Origin: Bacteroidetes bacterium RIFCSPLOWO2_12_FULL_35_15 | GTDB lineage: Bacteria > Bacteroidota > Bacteroidia > 2-12-FULL-35-15 | Reading direction: 5' to 3' | Assembly: GCA_001769385.1 (NCBI GenBank) | Contig: MEPB01000074.1 | Coordinates: forward strand, 1 to 54,494 | DNA length: 54,494 nt | Part shown: piece by piece, positions 36,558-45,883 of the stretch | How positions within the stretch are numbered: the stretch's first letter is position 1 | How the letters are laid out: each line of letters begins with the position of its first letter | Translations under genes and position numbers: made by a program | The notes under the pieces: generated by a model | Told to the model about the DNA's origin: nothing | Seen by the model: the letters and a program-made list of their open reading frames with translations, nothing else | Database searches by the model: none

Positions 36558-37536
36558 TATAAATATCGGTTTTGTAATTTTTTAAATTTTCAGGATTTCT
36601 AAACCACTCAATCGTTTGCTTCAAAGCATCAGTAAATATGTATTGCGCTTTCCAATTGGTAAGTGATCTGATCTTTTCGGAAGAACCTAATAATCGTTCT
36701 ACTTCGCTCTTTTCAGGACGTAATCGAATATCATCAGAAATGATTTTTGCTGATGGGTTTATCAAGTCAATTATTGTTTGTGCCAGATCTTGAATTGAAA
36801 TTTCCTTTTGTGTTGCAATGTTTATTTCTTCACCAATAGTTTTATCAGATTTTGCAATTTCTACAAAGGCATTCACTGTATCTTTTACGAATAGCAGATC
36901 ACGAGTTGGGTGAAGCGCTCCTAATTTTATCTCTGTTTTGCCTGCAAGTAATTGGGTAATAATAGTTGGTATTACCGCCCTTGCACTTTGTCGTGGGCCA
37001 AAGGTGTTAAACGGGCGAACAATGGTTACAGGTAAATTAAAACTTCTGTAAAAAGAATCGGCCATTGCATCAGCACCAATTTTACTTGCCGAGTAAGGAG
37101 ATTGTCCTTGTTTGGGATGTTTTTCATCAATAGGAACATACATTGCTGTACCATATACTTCGGAAGTCGAAGTTACTATAAGGCGTTTCACATCGTAATC
37201 GCGTGCAGCCTGTAAAATATTTAAGGTTCCTTTTATATTGGTATCCACATAACTATCAGGGGAATGGTAACTATACGGAATAGCTATAAGGGCCGCTAAA
37301 TGATAGATGATATCAACTCCTTTTACAGCGGTTCGAACTCCATTGGGATCACGTACATCGCCTGCAAAAATTTCTATCTTATTTAATTTTTCTTTTGGAA
37401 AGGAATCCAACCATCCCCAGGAGTTGAAGGAATTGTAGTATACAAAGGCTTTTACTTTTTGTCCTTCGTCAACTAACTTTTCTACCAGGTGACTTCCGAT
37501 AAATCCATCAGCACCGGTAACTAAAATTGTCTGCAT
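36550..37536 (-). CDS. NAD-dependent sugar-nucleotide 4,6-dehydratase (LegB)
   Basis: About 328 aa from the ATG at 37536; an ATG eight codons earlier is possible, but MQTILVTGADGFIGSHL begins exactly at the Rossmann fold. TGADGFIGSHLVE, STSEVYGTA, YSASKIGADAMA (Tyr and Lys of the active site) and RPFNTFGPRQSARAVIP show a GDP/UDP-sugar 4,6-dehydratase. It makes the 4-keto-6-deoxy intermediate, the first committed step of the legionaminic branch. There is a 73-nt gap to the upstream Gfo/Idh gene. Confidence 0.92.
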   Translation of the reverse strand: MQTILVTGADGFIGSHLVEKLVDEGQKVKAFVYYNSFNSWGWLDSFPKEKLNKIEIFAGDVRDPNGVRTAVKGVDIIYHLAALIAIPYSYHSPDSYVDTNIKGTLNILQAARDYDVKRLIVTSTSEVYGTAMYVPIDEKHPKQGQSPYSASKIGADAMADSFYRSFNLPVTIVRPFNTFGPRQSARAVIPTIITQLLAGKTEIKLGALHPTRDLLFVKDTVNAFVEIAKSDKTIGEEINIATQKEISIQDLAQTIIDLINPSAKIISDDIRLRPEKSEVERLLGSSEKIRSLTNWKAQYIFTDALKQTIEWFRNPENLKNYKTDIYNV

Positions 37537-37609
37537 ATATTCAATTTTTTGAATACACAAAGCTACTAATTTTAATGTATTAAAAGACGGAAGAAAATTA
37601 TGTTATTGA

Positions 37610-38566
37610 TTAATTCCCTTTGGCAATTTGAGAGTATATTTCACACATTTCAGCTTGTTCCTGAATGTTTTTAAATTCAGAAAGCTTTCCCGTTAAAAAT
37701 TGTTTGGTCTGAAGAAATAAACCGGGTTTATATTGCTTGTCAATTGTGGTGTCAATTTCAACTTTATTAATAGCAACAGAATTTTTTAATTGAATTTGTA
37801 ATTCTTCCAATGGGCGCAAGATCAATCGTGATTTACTGGTAAGTATTTCAACTCCCCATCTTCCCGGGGCATCCCAGTTTGCCTGATAGGAGAATAATAC
37901 ATCATCTTTGGTTTTTCCTGCTCCGGAAAAAACAGCTTTGTCATGCCATGATAATTTTCCGTCTGCATAACAGTTTATTTTAGAAGGTTTCCCACCTAAA
38001 TAAAATGCCAGATCAATAACGTGGGAAGAATTTGCCAGCAGCCAATTTTCCTTTATTCCTTTTGCTTTAACAAGAGGTTCAATAGTATGTGCCCATTCTG
38101 TAAATTCAAAATTAAAAGAAGTAACACCACCATCCTGTTCAATAATTTCTTTGGCTTTTAGTACAGAGGAATAAAACCTGCGATTATAGGCTACCAAAAC
38201 TGTTGCATGGTAATGGGTCGCTGTTTGAGCAAGCTCTTTGATTTCCGTTTCATTTAATCCAGCAGGCTTTTCAAGTAAAATGTTTTTAAATCCCTTATTT
38301 ATAAGTTGAAATGCTGTTGGTGCAAGTTGTTCCATACCAACAGCAACAATAACCGCATCAAATGTTTTATTATTTTGCTGAAGAAAACTTTCAATACCTC
38401 CTGTGATAATTTTACTTCCTGTTTTTTCTGCAAATTGGCTCGCAGATGATTCGCTTCTTCCAATAGTTGTGATACCGCAATGCAAAGCCTGAAGCACTTT
38501 GTAATAATCTACAGCCATTTGACCGGCTCCTACAAGCAATATCTTTTTTTTTAGGTTATCAGACAT
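37610..38566 (-). CDS. Gfo/Idh/MocA family oxidoreductase
   Basis: 318 aa. LLVGAGQMAVDYYKVLQ is the Rossmann motif, NILLEKPAGLNETEIKELA holds the conserved EKP, and WLLANSSHVIDLAFYLGGKP the substrate-site His. It may oxidise or reduce a sugar at one carbon with NAD(P). It starts within the end of the next upstream gene (16-nt overlap) and so is translationally coupled to it. It is part of the minus-strand operon with the leg genes; its place in the pathway is unknown. Confidence 0.82.
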   Translation of the reverse strand: MSDNLKKKILLVGAGQMAVDYYKVLQALHCGITTIGRSESSASQFAEKTGSKIITGGIESFLQQNNKTFDAVIVAVGMEQLAPTAFQLINKGFKNILLEKPAGLNETEIKELAQTATHYHATVLVAYNRRFYSSVLKAKEIIEQDGGVTSFNFEFTEWAHTIEPLVKAKGIKENWLLANSSHVIDLAFYLGGKPSKINCYADGKLSWHDKAVFSGAGKTKDDVLFSYQANWDAPGRWGVEILTSKSRLILRPLEELQIQLKNSVAINKVEIDTTIDKQYKPGLFLQTKQFLTGKLSEFKNIQEQAEMCEIYSQIAKGN

Positions 38567-39522
38567 TCGTCAATGGAATTAGAGTTATTTACTTTTCGAA
38601 GAAAAGAGATCAAATTATTTAAAAAGAGTAAATGTAAAGCAGATGATTCGTTAAAGGTTGTAAGTGTGCAATTCCCAGTTTCAAGCAGATCATCAACAAG
38701 GATATTTGTCAATTGACTTTGAAAAGGCATCGTAAATGATTCTTCTTCCCATTTCCATGAGTTATTCAGTTTGCTGATTCGAACTTTCCCTGTTGGACCT
38801 TCCTGGATACTATATCTTGCAGTGGGTGTATTAATGGTGATATACAGGGGGGAAACATCATTTGGGAAAGAGGTTATGTGAAAAGAATGTTTATCTGTAT
38901 GTCCGGTTATTGTACCGGTAAATTCAATATAACCGGGACGTTTACTTTCGATGACTGTTTTGTCAATTAAATCATTTGATAAAACGATGTTGTTTGATCT
39001 CGTTAAAAATGCAAAGAGATCAAGTAAATGAATTCCGTTACATCCTAATCCCCATGCATTTCCTGTTGCAGAAAAATGAATTGTTCCCGAAAGTTCTTTT
39101 TGTAGTTCCTGATAAAAAGGCATCATTCTTCTCGGACAATTAACCCATGCTTTTATTTTGTTTTCCTTTAATAAAGTTTCAACCGCATCATAATCTGCTG
39201 TTTTCACAAATAAGACTTTTTCAAGAATTAAATACTTGATTTTCGAATTCGTTATAAGTTGTTCTACAACTATTCTTCTTACTTTTGAATTGGTTGCTAC
39301 AATTGCAACATCGATGTTTCTTTTCGTTGAAGATAAATCGGTATGAAAAGAAATTTCCCCTTTAAAATTAATACTTACTTCCCTGAATCGCGCTTCAGCA
39401 ATTTTTAAGGAATCAAAAGAAGAATCAATTACCTGAATCGAGATTGGTTGTTTTACCAAAGCAAGTGCTTGTAAATGTCGACTTCCTAATTGTCCGGCTC
39501 CGATTAAGGCAATGTTTTTCAT
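38551..39522 (-). CDS. Gfo/Idh/MocA-like protein lacking the EKP proline
   Basis: 323 aa. The N-terminus (IALIGAGQLGSRHLQALALV) is a normal dinucleotide fold, and WGLGCNGIHLLDLFAFLT resembles the catalytic-His region. The usual EKP is read as LILEKVLFVKT, so the proline is missing, and the C-terminal half diverges from classical members. It could be a paralog with altered chemistry or a non-catalytic partner of the overlapping gene at 37610-38566. It is the first gene of the nonulosonic operon. Confidence 0.72.
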   Translation of the reverse strand: MKNIALIGAGQLGSRHLQALALVKQPISIQVIDSSFDSLKIAEARFREVSINFKGEISFHTDLSSTKRNIDVAIVATNSKVRRIVVEQLITNSKIKYLILEKVLFVKTADYDAVETLLKENKIKAWVNCPRRMMPFYQELQKELSGTIHFSATGNAWGLGCNGIHLLDLFAFLTRSNNIVLSNDLIDKTVIESKRPGYIEFTGTITGHTDKHSFHITSFPNDVSPLYITINTPTARYSIQEGPTGKVRISKLNNSWKWEEESFTMPFQSQLTNILVDDLLETGNCTLTTFNESSALHLLFLNNLISFLRKVNNSNSIDECLIT

Positions 39523-39548
39523 TGAATAGGATTGCTGAATGTATTTCG

Positions 39549-39556
39549 CAAATATC
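39549..39556 (-). promoter_or_regulatory. Possible -7 element of the nonulosonic operon
   Basis: On the minus strand the octamer reads GATATTTG, one mismatch from TAnnTTTG, 27 nt before the first ATG of the operon at 39522. A T-rich -33 region lies about 20 nt further upstream. Weak evidence. Confidence 0.3.
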
Positions 39557-39586
39557 TGTTAAATCTTTTTATAAAAACTGTAAATA

Positions 39587-40252
39587 TTACAATAATTTCA
39601 TTATCTCATCGGCATAAAATTTATTCCCTTCCTTATTAAGATGTGAATCTATAGGGTGAAGATAGACTTCATAACCTTTTGTATTCATCAACAAATTAAA
39701 GATATCCAATTCTATACAATTCGAATAATTTTTAATGATGCCGGATAAAATAGTATTCAAATTTCTAATTGCCTGATTTGCTCCAGGTGTTTCTTTTTCT
39801 TGCAAAAGATTAACAGGAGCAATGTTAATCCATATTAATTTTGCTTTATTATTATCGCATACAGATTCAACTGCTTTTGCAAACTCTTGTTCCGTTGTCC
39901 AGGGTTTGTTGCGAACGTATTTGATAAAAAAACTTCGCTTTATCCGAATCATTCTGCGAAGAAATTTTGCAAAAAAAGATTGAGAGATAGTAAGTCGTTG
40001 ACTCAAAGGACGAGGATAAGCATCTACTATACCAGCTTGTATCACATAAATATCAGCCCCTTTGTATTTTTCAAAAATTGCAGGCAAATCTGTGACCTTT
40101 CTAAAAGAAGCGAAATCAATTTCAATATCATGATCAAGTTTAATTAACTCTGTCTTACAAAGTTCCGGAAAGGTTTGTTGTATCGCAACCTCTTCTATTT
40201 GTTTATGAATCCTTGGACCTCCATAACTGTCGGTAATAAAAGTGATCTTCAT
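39587..40252 (-). CDS. SGNH/GDSL-fold hydrolase-like protein
   Basis: 221 aa without a signal peptide. ITFITDSYGGPR near the start corresponds to the GDS block with the nucleophile Ser, and HPIDSHLNKEGNKFYADEI at the end supplies the Asp and His, in the spacing DxH seen in AlgJ/PatB-like sugar O-acetyl enzymes. WINIAPVNLLQ is a further strand of the fold. In a glycan locus it is likely to add or remove acetyl or similar ester groups. The gene is divergent from the flippase gene. Confidence 0.7.
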   Translation of the reverse strand: MKITFITDSYGGPRIHKQIEEVAIQQTFPELCKTELIKLDHDIEIDFASFRKVTDLPAIFEKYKGADIYVIQAGIVDAYPRPLSQRLTISQSFFAKFLRRMIRIKRSFFIKYVRNKPWTTEQEFAKAVESVCDNNKAKLIWINIAPVNLLQEKETPGANQAIRNLNTILSGIIKNYSNCIELDIFNLLMNTKGYEVYLHPIDSHLNKEGNKFYADEIMKLL

Positions 40253-40336
40253 TATTTTGAGGTTTTCAATTACTCAAGAGCACGAATTTAAATAAAATCC
40301 TTTATAAAATAAGCACCCAAAGCTCCCAATTCAATA

Positions 40337-40366
40337 TTGTCCCCTATTTTCTTTTGGTTATATTTG
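40337..40366 (+). promoter_or_regulatory. Bacteroidota-type promoter of the flippase-sensor operon
   Basis: TTG at 40337-40339 and TATATTTG at 40359-40366 with a 19-nt spacer match the TTTG-N19-TAnnTTTG consensus of Bacteroidota primary sigma factor promoters. The predicted start of transcription is about 33 nt before the ATG at 40405. This is the best promoter match I found in the window. Confidence 0.65.
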
Positions 40367-40404
40367 CAAATTACGTTACAGCATAAAATATTTAAAAATG
40401 TCAA

Positions 40405-41886
40405 ATGGGAATTATTGAAAAACAAGCAACCAAAAATGCAATATATTCATACATTGGAGCAGCGCTTGGGTTTATTACAATCACCATTTCAGCGCATTTG
40501 TTAAATCCCGATCAAAATGGATTAGTGCGAATTTTAATTTATATTTCCGCACTTTTTTCTCAATTTTCCGGATTGGGTTTTAACACTGTTACCATCCGTT
40601 TCTTTCCATATTTTAGAGATAAAGACAAAGGACATCATGGCTATTTGTTTTATGGAATCATAACAACTGTAATCGGCTTTTTAATTTGTTATGCATTTTT
40701 TTTATTATTCAAAAATCAAATTGTTGAGTATAACCAGGAAAAGTCGAAATTATTGGTTGACTATTTATTTTATTTGATGCCACTTACTCTTTTTACACTC
40801 TTTTTTAATTTGTTTGATTATTATCTAAGAGCTTGTTATAGTTCAGTTATTGGTTCTTCCTCGAAAGATTTTACTCAACGTATTCTTATTCTATTAAGCT
40901 TGTTTCTTTATTTTACAAAAACAATCAATTTTAATATTTTTGTTTTTTTGTATGTTGCATCCACTTGTATTCCTACTTTAATTTTGCTTTTCTATATTGT
41001 TAAGCTTGACGAATGGCATATAAAACCGGTTAGAGGGTTTGTAAGCAAAAGCTTAAGAAATGAAATTATTAAATTAAGTCTTTTTTCAATATTATCAGGA
41101 AGCGCTGGATTGTTGATATCTAGTATTGATATGTTAATGGTGAATCAGAAATTGGGCTTGACTCAAACAGGGATTTATAGTATTGCTTTTTATTTTGGCA
41201 CCATCATTATTATTCCTTCCAGATCATTGTTAAGAATTGCTTTGGGGATTGTTTCAGAAGCATTCAAGAAAAATGATTTAGTTGAAATAAATAGCTTGTA
41301 TAAAAAATCCTGTAATTCTCAGCTTGTAATTGGTTTATTACTTTTTATTGGTATTTGGAGTAACATAGATAATATTATGAGCATATTACCTCCTCAATAT
41401 GCCGAAGGTAAATATGTAATTTTATTTATTAGTGCAGGCAATTTAATAGATATGGCCACAGGTATTAACTATGTTATTATGTTAACCTCCAAATATTATA
41501 GGTATGATGCTTATTTTATGTTTATTATTTTATTTTTAACAATAGTATCAAATTATATTTTAATTCCAATTTACGGAATCATGGGCTCAGCAATAGCTAC
41601 CGCAATTGCAATAGCTACTTACAACATTATGCGTTGGCTTTTTTTATATTTTAAATTGAATATGCAACCCTATGATTCCAATACCTTTAAAATTATTATG
41701 ATTGCAGTAATTGCATTTTTGCCGGGATATTTTATACCGCATATTATTAATACGATAATTGATATAGCTATAAGAAGTAGTATTGTTGGAGGCGTTTTTA
41801 TTCTTTTGATTTTAAAAACAGAAGCCGCCCCAGAGATCAATAATAAGATTCGAAAAAATTTAAAACGCTTCTCAATTAATTTATAA
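40405..41886 (+). CDS. Oligosaccharide flippase, Wzx/PST family
   Basis: 493 aa, about 12-14 membrane segments evenly spread over the whole protein (for example AIYSYIGAALGFITITISAHLL, then many hydrophobic runs of about 20 residues). The N-terminal KQATKNAIYSYIGAALG and the LVMVNQKLG-like centre fit the MATE/PST polysaccharide flippases that turn lipid-linked sugar units across the inner membrane. It sits beside the glycan-precursor operon on the opposite strand. Only 5 nt separate it from the sensor kinase, indicating one transcript. Confidence 0.85.
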   Translation: MGIIEKQATKNAIYSYIGAALGFITITISAHLLNPDQNGLVRILIYISALFSQFSGLGFNTVTIRFFPYFRDKDKGHHGYLFYGIITTVIGFLICYAFFLLFKNQIVEYNQEKSKLLVDYLFYLMPLTLFTLFFNLFDYYLRACYSSVIGSSSKDFTQRILILLSLFLYFTKTINFNIFVFLYVASTCIPTLILLFYIVKLDEWHIKPVRGFVSKSLRNEIIKLSLFSILSGSAGLLISSIDMLMVNQKLGLTQTGIYSIAFYFGTIIIIPSRSLLRIALGIVSEAFKKNDLVEINSLYKKSCNSQLVIGLLLFIGIWSNIDNIMSILPPQYAEGKYVILFISAGNLIDMATGINYVIMLTSKYYRYDAYFMFIILFLTIVSNYILIPIYGIMGSAIATAIAIATYNIMRWLFLYFKLNMQPYDSNTFKIIMIAVIAFLPGYFIPHIINTIIDIAIRSSIVGGVFILLILKTEAAPEINNKIRKNLKRFSINL

Positions 41887-41891
41887 TTATA

Positions 41892-44834
41892 ATGAGAACT
41901 TTAATTTTTTATTGTCTGATAATTCTCAACATTAATTTATTCGGACAAGAATTCTATTTCAAAAACATTGGTACCGGTCAAGGTTTACCCTCTTCAGAGA
42001 CTTACCACTCTTTACAAGATAGCAAAGGATTTATTTGGATAACCACCGATGCTGGAATATGTAAATATGATGGCAAAATAATTACAACTTACACTACAAA
42101 AGACGGGTTACCAGAGAATGTAGTTTTTAATGTATATGAAGATGTTCATGGAAGAATTTGGTTCAATAGTATGTCGGGATTTCTATTTTATTACGAAAAT
42201 AATGCTTTTCATACCATTGCAGCTAATACAGAACTGAAAAAAATAGCATCATTAGGAATCTCTTCTTTTTTTTTAGGAGAAAATGATACAATATTTCTTG
42301 GTCTAATTGACCAATATTATGTAAAAATACCTCCCAAAAAAAATTACTCAAAGTTAATATTACATAAAGTTAACGATATTAATTTGTATTTTTTAATTAA
42401 CAAATTGAAAGGCGATGAATTGCTTACAGCCTATAACAATTCTAAATTTAGCTATAGAAATTCAATCAAATGTCAAATTGATTATTCAAATAAGGAAAAA
42501 AAAGTTGAAATTAATTTTGACTACAATATCCGTAAAAATAAATCAAATTGTTCAAGATGTAGAATAGATAAATTTCAAAATATTTATATAGATTGTGCAA
42601 ATAGATTAGTTGTTATACCGTATTCTGGCGATTCAATTAAATATTATGATTCGCCTTCAGAAATTTTATTTATATACTCAGATAAGTATAGGGATTTATG
42701 GATAGGAACAAAGAGTGGAGGTTATTTTTACAAGAATTCAGATTTAAGATTAAAACCAATTCATTTTTTAAAAGAATTATCAATTTCGGATATAATGATA
42801 GATAGAGAAAACAACATTTGGGTTTGTTCTCTTCAGAAAGGAGTATTTAAATCAGTAAACAAAGATGTTCTAGAGATATTTTCTGAAAATGATAATGTAA
42901 GCAATTTCTATCAAAATGATAAAAATATTTATGTAGGTTTCGGTTCAAAAAAAACAATCAGATTTAATAAAGATGATTCAAATTCAATGTCTTCAAACAT
43001 TTCTGGATTATTGCCAAAAAATTGTGTTTTGCAATATTTAATAAATTATGGCCAGAATTCTTATTATGGAACTAGTGAGGGATTATATTTTGTGAAAAAT
43101 AAAAAAAATATCCTTATTGAAACTCTTCAACCCCAAAAGAATCCAAATATAATTTCAAAAAAAATAATTGAAATTGGGAAAGACTCTTTTGCTATAACTA
43201 GTACATTGGACATCTATTTTGTAAATAATCAAAAAAATTACAACCAGATTCGCCCTCCTTTTGTTGTTAAATCAATGATACAATTAAAAAACAAAACTTT
43301 ATTAATTGGTTCAAGAAATGATGAAGGGATTTATCAATATAAAAATAATGAATTCTCGCCATATTTTAAAGAATACCCTCAGTTGAAAACCCGTGTTAAT
43401 GATATGGTTGAGGATTTTTATGGTAATCTCTGGATTGCGACCAATGAAAAGGGATTGTTTTGTTATTCAAACAATGAGCTTTATGAATTTAACCAAACAA
43501 AAGGATTAAACTCAAATAAAATAAACGAATTGGATGTTGATAAGAATGGAAATGTTTGGTTAGCAACAAATGTTGGCATAAATAAAATAACCACCAATGA
43601 GGGATTAGTGAAGACTTTAATTTATGGTTTTAATAGTAGTCATGGGTTGCCTAATTTAGAAATTGAGCATTTAAAGGTTTTTAATGGTAAGGTTTGGTGC
43701 TCCACCAAAGAACATCTTTTTTATTTTGATAGTTATAAAATGATTCCTAATACAGTCCCTCCTTTAATTTATATTAAATCTATCTTAATAAATGATAGTT
43801 CCATACGGGTTTCAACATCTCCGGTTTTAAAATACAATGAAAATAATATTACATTTGAATTTACCGGTATTAGCTATAAAAACACTGAAAAAAAGGAGTT
43901 TTTATATAAATTAAATGGATATGAAACTGAATGGAAGTCATCATCAACAGGGCAATGCCAATATACCAATTTACCTTATGGAAATTATACCTTTCAAGTT
44001 TATGCCTTAAATAACGATAAAATTAAAAGCACCGTGCCGGCTACTTTTAATTTTAGTATCCTTAAACCATTTTGGCTCAGCTGGTGGTTTATTACAACTG
44101 AAATTATTTTATTAATTATTTTTGTTTATCTGGTTATACGATGGAGGGTAAATAAAATTGAAAGACGTCAGGAAGAAAAAAACCTGATCAATCAAAAACT
44201 TGCTGAATTTCAAATGACAGCTGTGCGTGCTCAAATGAACCCTCATTTCGTATTCAATGCGATAAGCTCTATTCAACATTATATTTTAACCAACGACAAA
44301 TATAATTCCTATGATTATTTAGCTAAATTTTCGCATCTTATCAGAAATGTGCTGGATAATTCACAGAAAGAATACATTCTATTAGAAAAAGAGATTATTA
44401 CCTTGTCTTTATATATAGAACTGGAGAAGATTCGATTTAAAGTTCCCTTTAAATTTTCTTTAACTATTGATGAGGAATTGGACCAAAGCGATATTTACAT
44501 TCCAACAATGTTGATACAGCCTTATATAGAAAATGCAATTTGGCATGGTTTAATGCCGAAGAAAAATGAATGTTTGCTGGAGTTGGAGATAAAAAAAATG
44601 AATTCAGAGCTACAGATAATAATTAAGGACAATGGTGTTGGAAGAGGAGTGGCTTCCCAGCATAAAAACAAAGACCACGTTTCAAAAGCGATGAAATTAA
44701 TGGAGCAACGTTTAAAAGCTTTAAGTGTTAAAAACAACGCACCGTTCACCGCCAAGATTATTGACCTAAAAGATAAAAATGATAAATCTTCAGGCACTGA
44801 AGTGAACCTATTTATGCCTTTAATGTTTGATTAA
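41892..44834 (+). CDS. Ligand-sensing propeller histidine kinase (LytS-type, His_kinase PF06580)
   Basis: 980 aa. A signal sequence (about 1-20) leads into two-component regulator-propeller repeats (GLPSSETYHSLQDSKGFIWITT, FVNVYEDVHGRIWF-type units, LWIATNEKGLF, VWLATNVGI) up to ~625, a Y_Y_Y domain (~640-725), a single membrane helix (~730-752), a coiled linker, and the kinase: NPHFVFNA with His785, then IENAIWHGL and IIIKDNGVGRG. It senses something in the periplasm and phosphorylates the LytTR regulator encoded next. No receiver domain is present, so it is a classical two-protein system rather than a hybrid. Confidence 0.9.
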   Translation: MRTLIFYCLIILNINLFGQEFYFKNIGTGQGLPSSETYHSLQDSKGFIWITTDAGICKYDGKIITTYTTKDGLPENVVFNVYEDVHGRIWFNSMSGFLFYYENNAFHTIAANTELKKIASLGISSFFLGENDTIFLGLIDQYYVKIPPKKNYSKLILHKVNDINLYFLINKLKGDELLTAYNNSKFSYRNSIKCQIDYSNKEKKVEINFDYNIRKNKSNCSRCRIDKFQNIYIDCANRLVVIPYSGDSIKYYDSPSEILFIYSDKYRDLWIGTKSGGYFYKNSDLRLKPIHFLKELSISDIMIDRENNIWVCSLQKGVFKSVNKDVLEIFSENDNVSNFYQNDKNIYVGFGSKKTIRFNKDDSNSMSSNISGLLPKNCVLQYLINYGQNSYYGTSEGLYFVKNKKNILIETLQPQKNPNIISKKIIEIGKDSFAITSTLDIYFVNNQKNYNQIRPPFVVKSMIQLKNKTLLIGSRNDEGIYQYKNNEFSPYFKEYPQLKTRVNDMVEDFYGNLWIATNEKGLFCYSNNELYEFNQTKGLNSNKINELDVDKNGNVWLATNVGINKITTNEGLVKTLIYGFNSSHGLPNLEIEHLKVFNGKVWCSTKEHLFYFDSYKMIPNTVPPLIYIKSILINDSSIRVSTSPVLKYNENNITFEFTGISYKNTEKKEFLYKLNGYETEWKSSSTGQCQYTNLPYGNYTFQVYALNNDKIKSTVPATFNFSILKPFWLSWWFITTEIILLIIFVYLVIRWRVNKIERRQEEKNLINQKLAEFQMTAVRAQMNPHFVFNAISSIQHYILTNDKYNSYDYLAKFSHLIRNVLDNSQKEYILLEKEIITLSLYIELEKIRFKVPFKFSLTIDEELDQSDIYIPTMLIQPYIENAIWHGLMPKKNECLLELEIKKMNSELQIIIKDNGVGRGVASQHKNKDHVSKAMKLMEQRLKALSVKNNAPFTAKIIDLKDKNDKSSGTEVNLFMPLMFD

Positions 44835-45058
44835 ATCATCTTGAAATTGCATTTATCTGAAATCGATAAAGAAAAGCGACTCCTAAGAATGTTTGAAGTT
44901 TAATCGATAATTAATAATCGTTCATTTGGATTTTTTATATATTCGCCCATTATTTGCTATGTTAATTGAAAACAGGGAAATGAAATAAATGCTTACGAAA
45001 AATAATAATGTTTGAACAACGCATCACCGAATCCAATAGAGATTAGTAAAAATATTTT

Positions 45059-45811
45059 ATGAAATACACAGCTGTAATTGTTGAAGATGAATACAAAGTA
45101 AGAGAAGTTTTTATAAATTTAATTCAGCACTATTGTAAAGAGATAGAAATAGTTGGTGAAGCAGAAAACATTACGGATGCTTATCATCTTATTCTTTCCA
45201 CAAAACCAAACATTGTTTTTTTAGATATTGAAATGCCACATGGCAATGGGTTTGAACTTTTGTCGAAATTTCCAAAACCTCCTTTCGAAATAATTTTTGT
45301 CACCTCTTATGGTCACTATGCTATCAAAGCTATAAAATTTAGTGCGCTTGATTATTTACTAAAGCCGGTGATGGTTAGTGATTTATTAGAAATGATAAAT
45401 CTTATAAAAGAGAAATTTAATGACAAGAAAGATCCGGAACAATATAAAGTGTTGCTTGAAAACCTGAATATCTCACAACAGCAAAAGAAATTGGTTGTTC
45501 ATACAAAGACAAAAACAGAATATGTTTTTTTTAATGATATCATTTATTTGCAGGGAGATGGTAATTATACCACTATTCATCTCGCCAATAGCAAAATTCA
45601 TGTCGCAAAAACCCTAAAAGATTACGAAGACATGCTTTGTAATCCGGATTCCCCTTTTATTCGAGTGCACAAAACCTATATTGTGAATACTAACTTTATT
45701 CTTAAAATTAACCATGGTGCAACTAATACCATTCGGTTAAAAAATAATTCTGATCTCGAAATTTCAAGGAGGAAAAAACAGGAATTATTAGAAAAACTTA
45801 GTTTCCAATAA
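45059..45811 (+). CDS. LytTR-family response regulator
   Basis: 250 aa. The receiver domain (1-~125) has the acidic pair ED at 9-10, the phospho-acceptor Asp56 in VFLDIEMPHGNG, Thr/Ser in VTSYG and Lys in LLKPV. The LytTR DNA-binding domain (~145-250) contains YLQGDGNYTTIHLAN, FIRVHKTYIVN and LEISRRKKQELL. It is the partner of the upstream sensor kinase, separated by 224 nt in which I see nothing specific. A direct repeat resembling a LytTR operator follows its stop. Confidence 0.93.
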   Translation: MKYTAVIVEDEYKVREVFINLIQHYCKEIEIVGEAENITDAYHLILSTKPNIVFLDIEMPHGNGFELLSKFPKPPFEIIFVTSYGHYAIKAIKFSALDYLLKPVMVSDLLEMINLIKEKFNDKKDPEQYKVLLENLNISQQQKKLVVHTKTKTEYVFFNDIIYLQGDGNYTTIHLANSKIHVAKTLKDYEDMLCNPDSPFIRVHKTYIVNTNFILKINHGATNTIRLKNNSDLEISRRKKQELLEKLSFQ

Positions 45812-45854
45812 TTACCATTCCCTCAATAAATCAACCATTCTCATTTTTTTTCTT

Positions 45855-45883
45855 ACCGTTAAATAAATAAGCCGACCGTTAGA
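45855..45883 (+). promoter_or_regulatory. Putative LytTR operator (direct repeat)
   Basis: ACCGTTAAATAA (from 45855) and ACCGTTAGATAA (from 45875) form a direct repeat with a start-to-start distance of 20 bp, about two helical turns. The core ACCGTTA matches the published LytTR half-site consensus [TA][AC][CA]GTTN[AG][TG] at 8 of 9 positions in both copies. It lies 44 nt after the LytTR gene and upstream of the secreted-protein block. Confidence 0.5.

Noticed and set aside
44835-45058. LytTR operator in the gap between kinase and regulator
   Set aside because: A single ATCGTTCAT resembles a half-site, but no second copy lies at the required distance.
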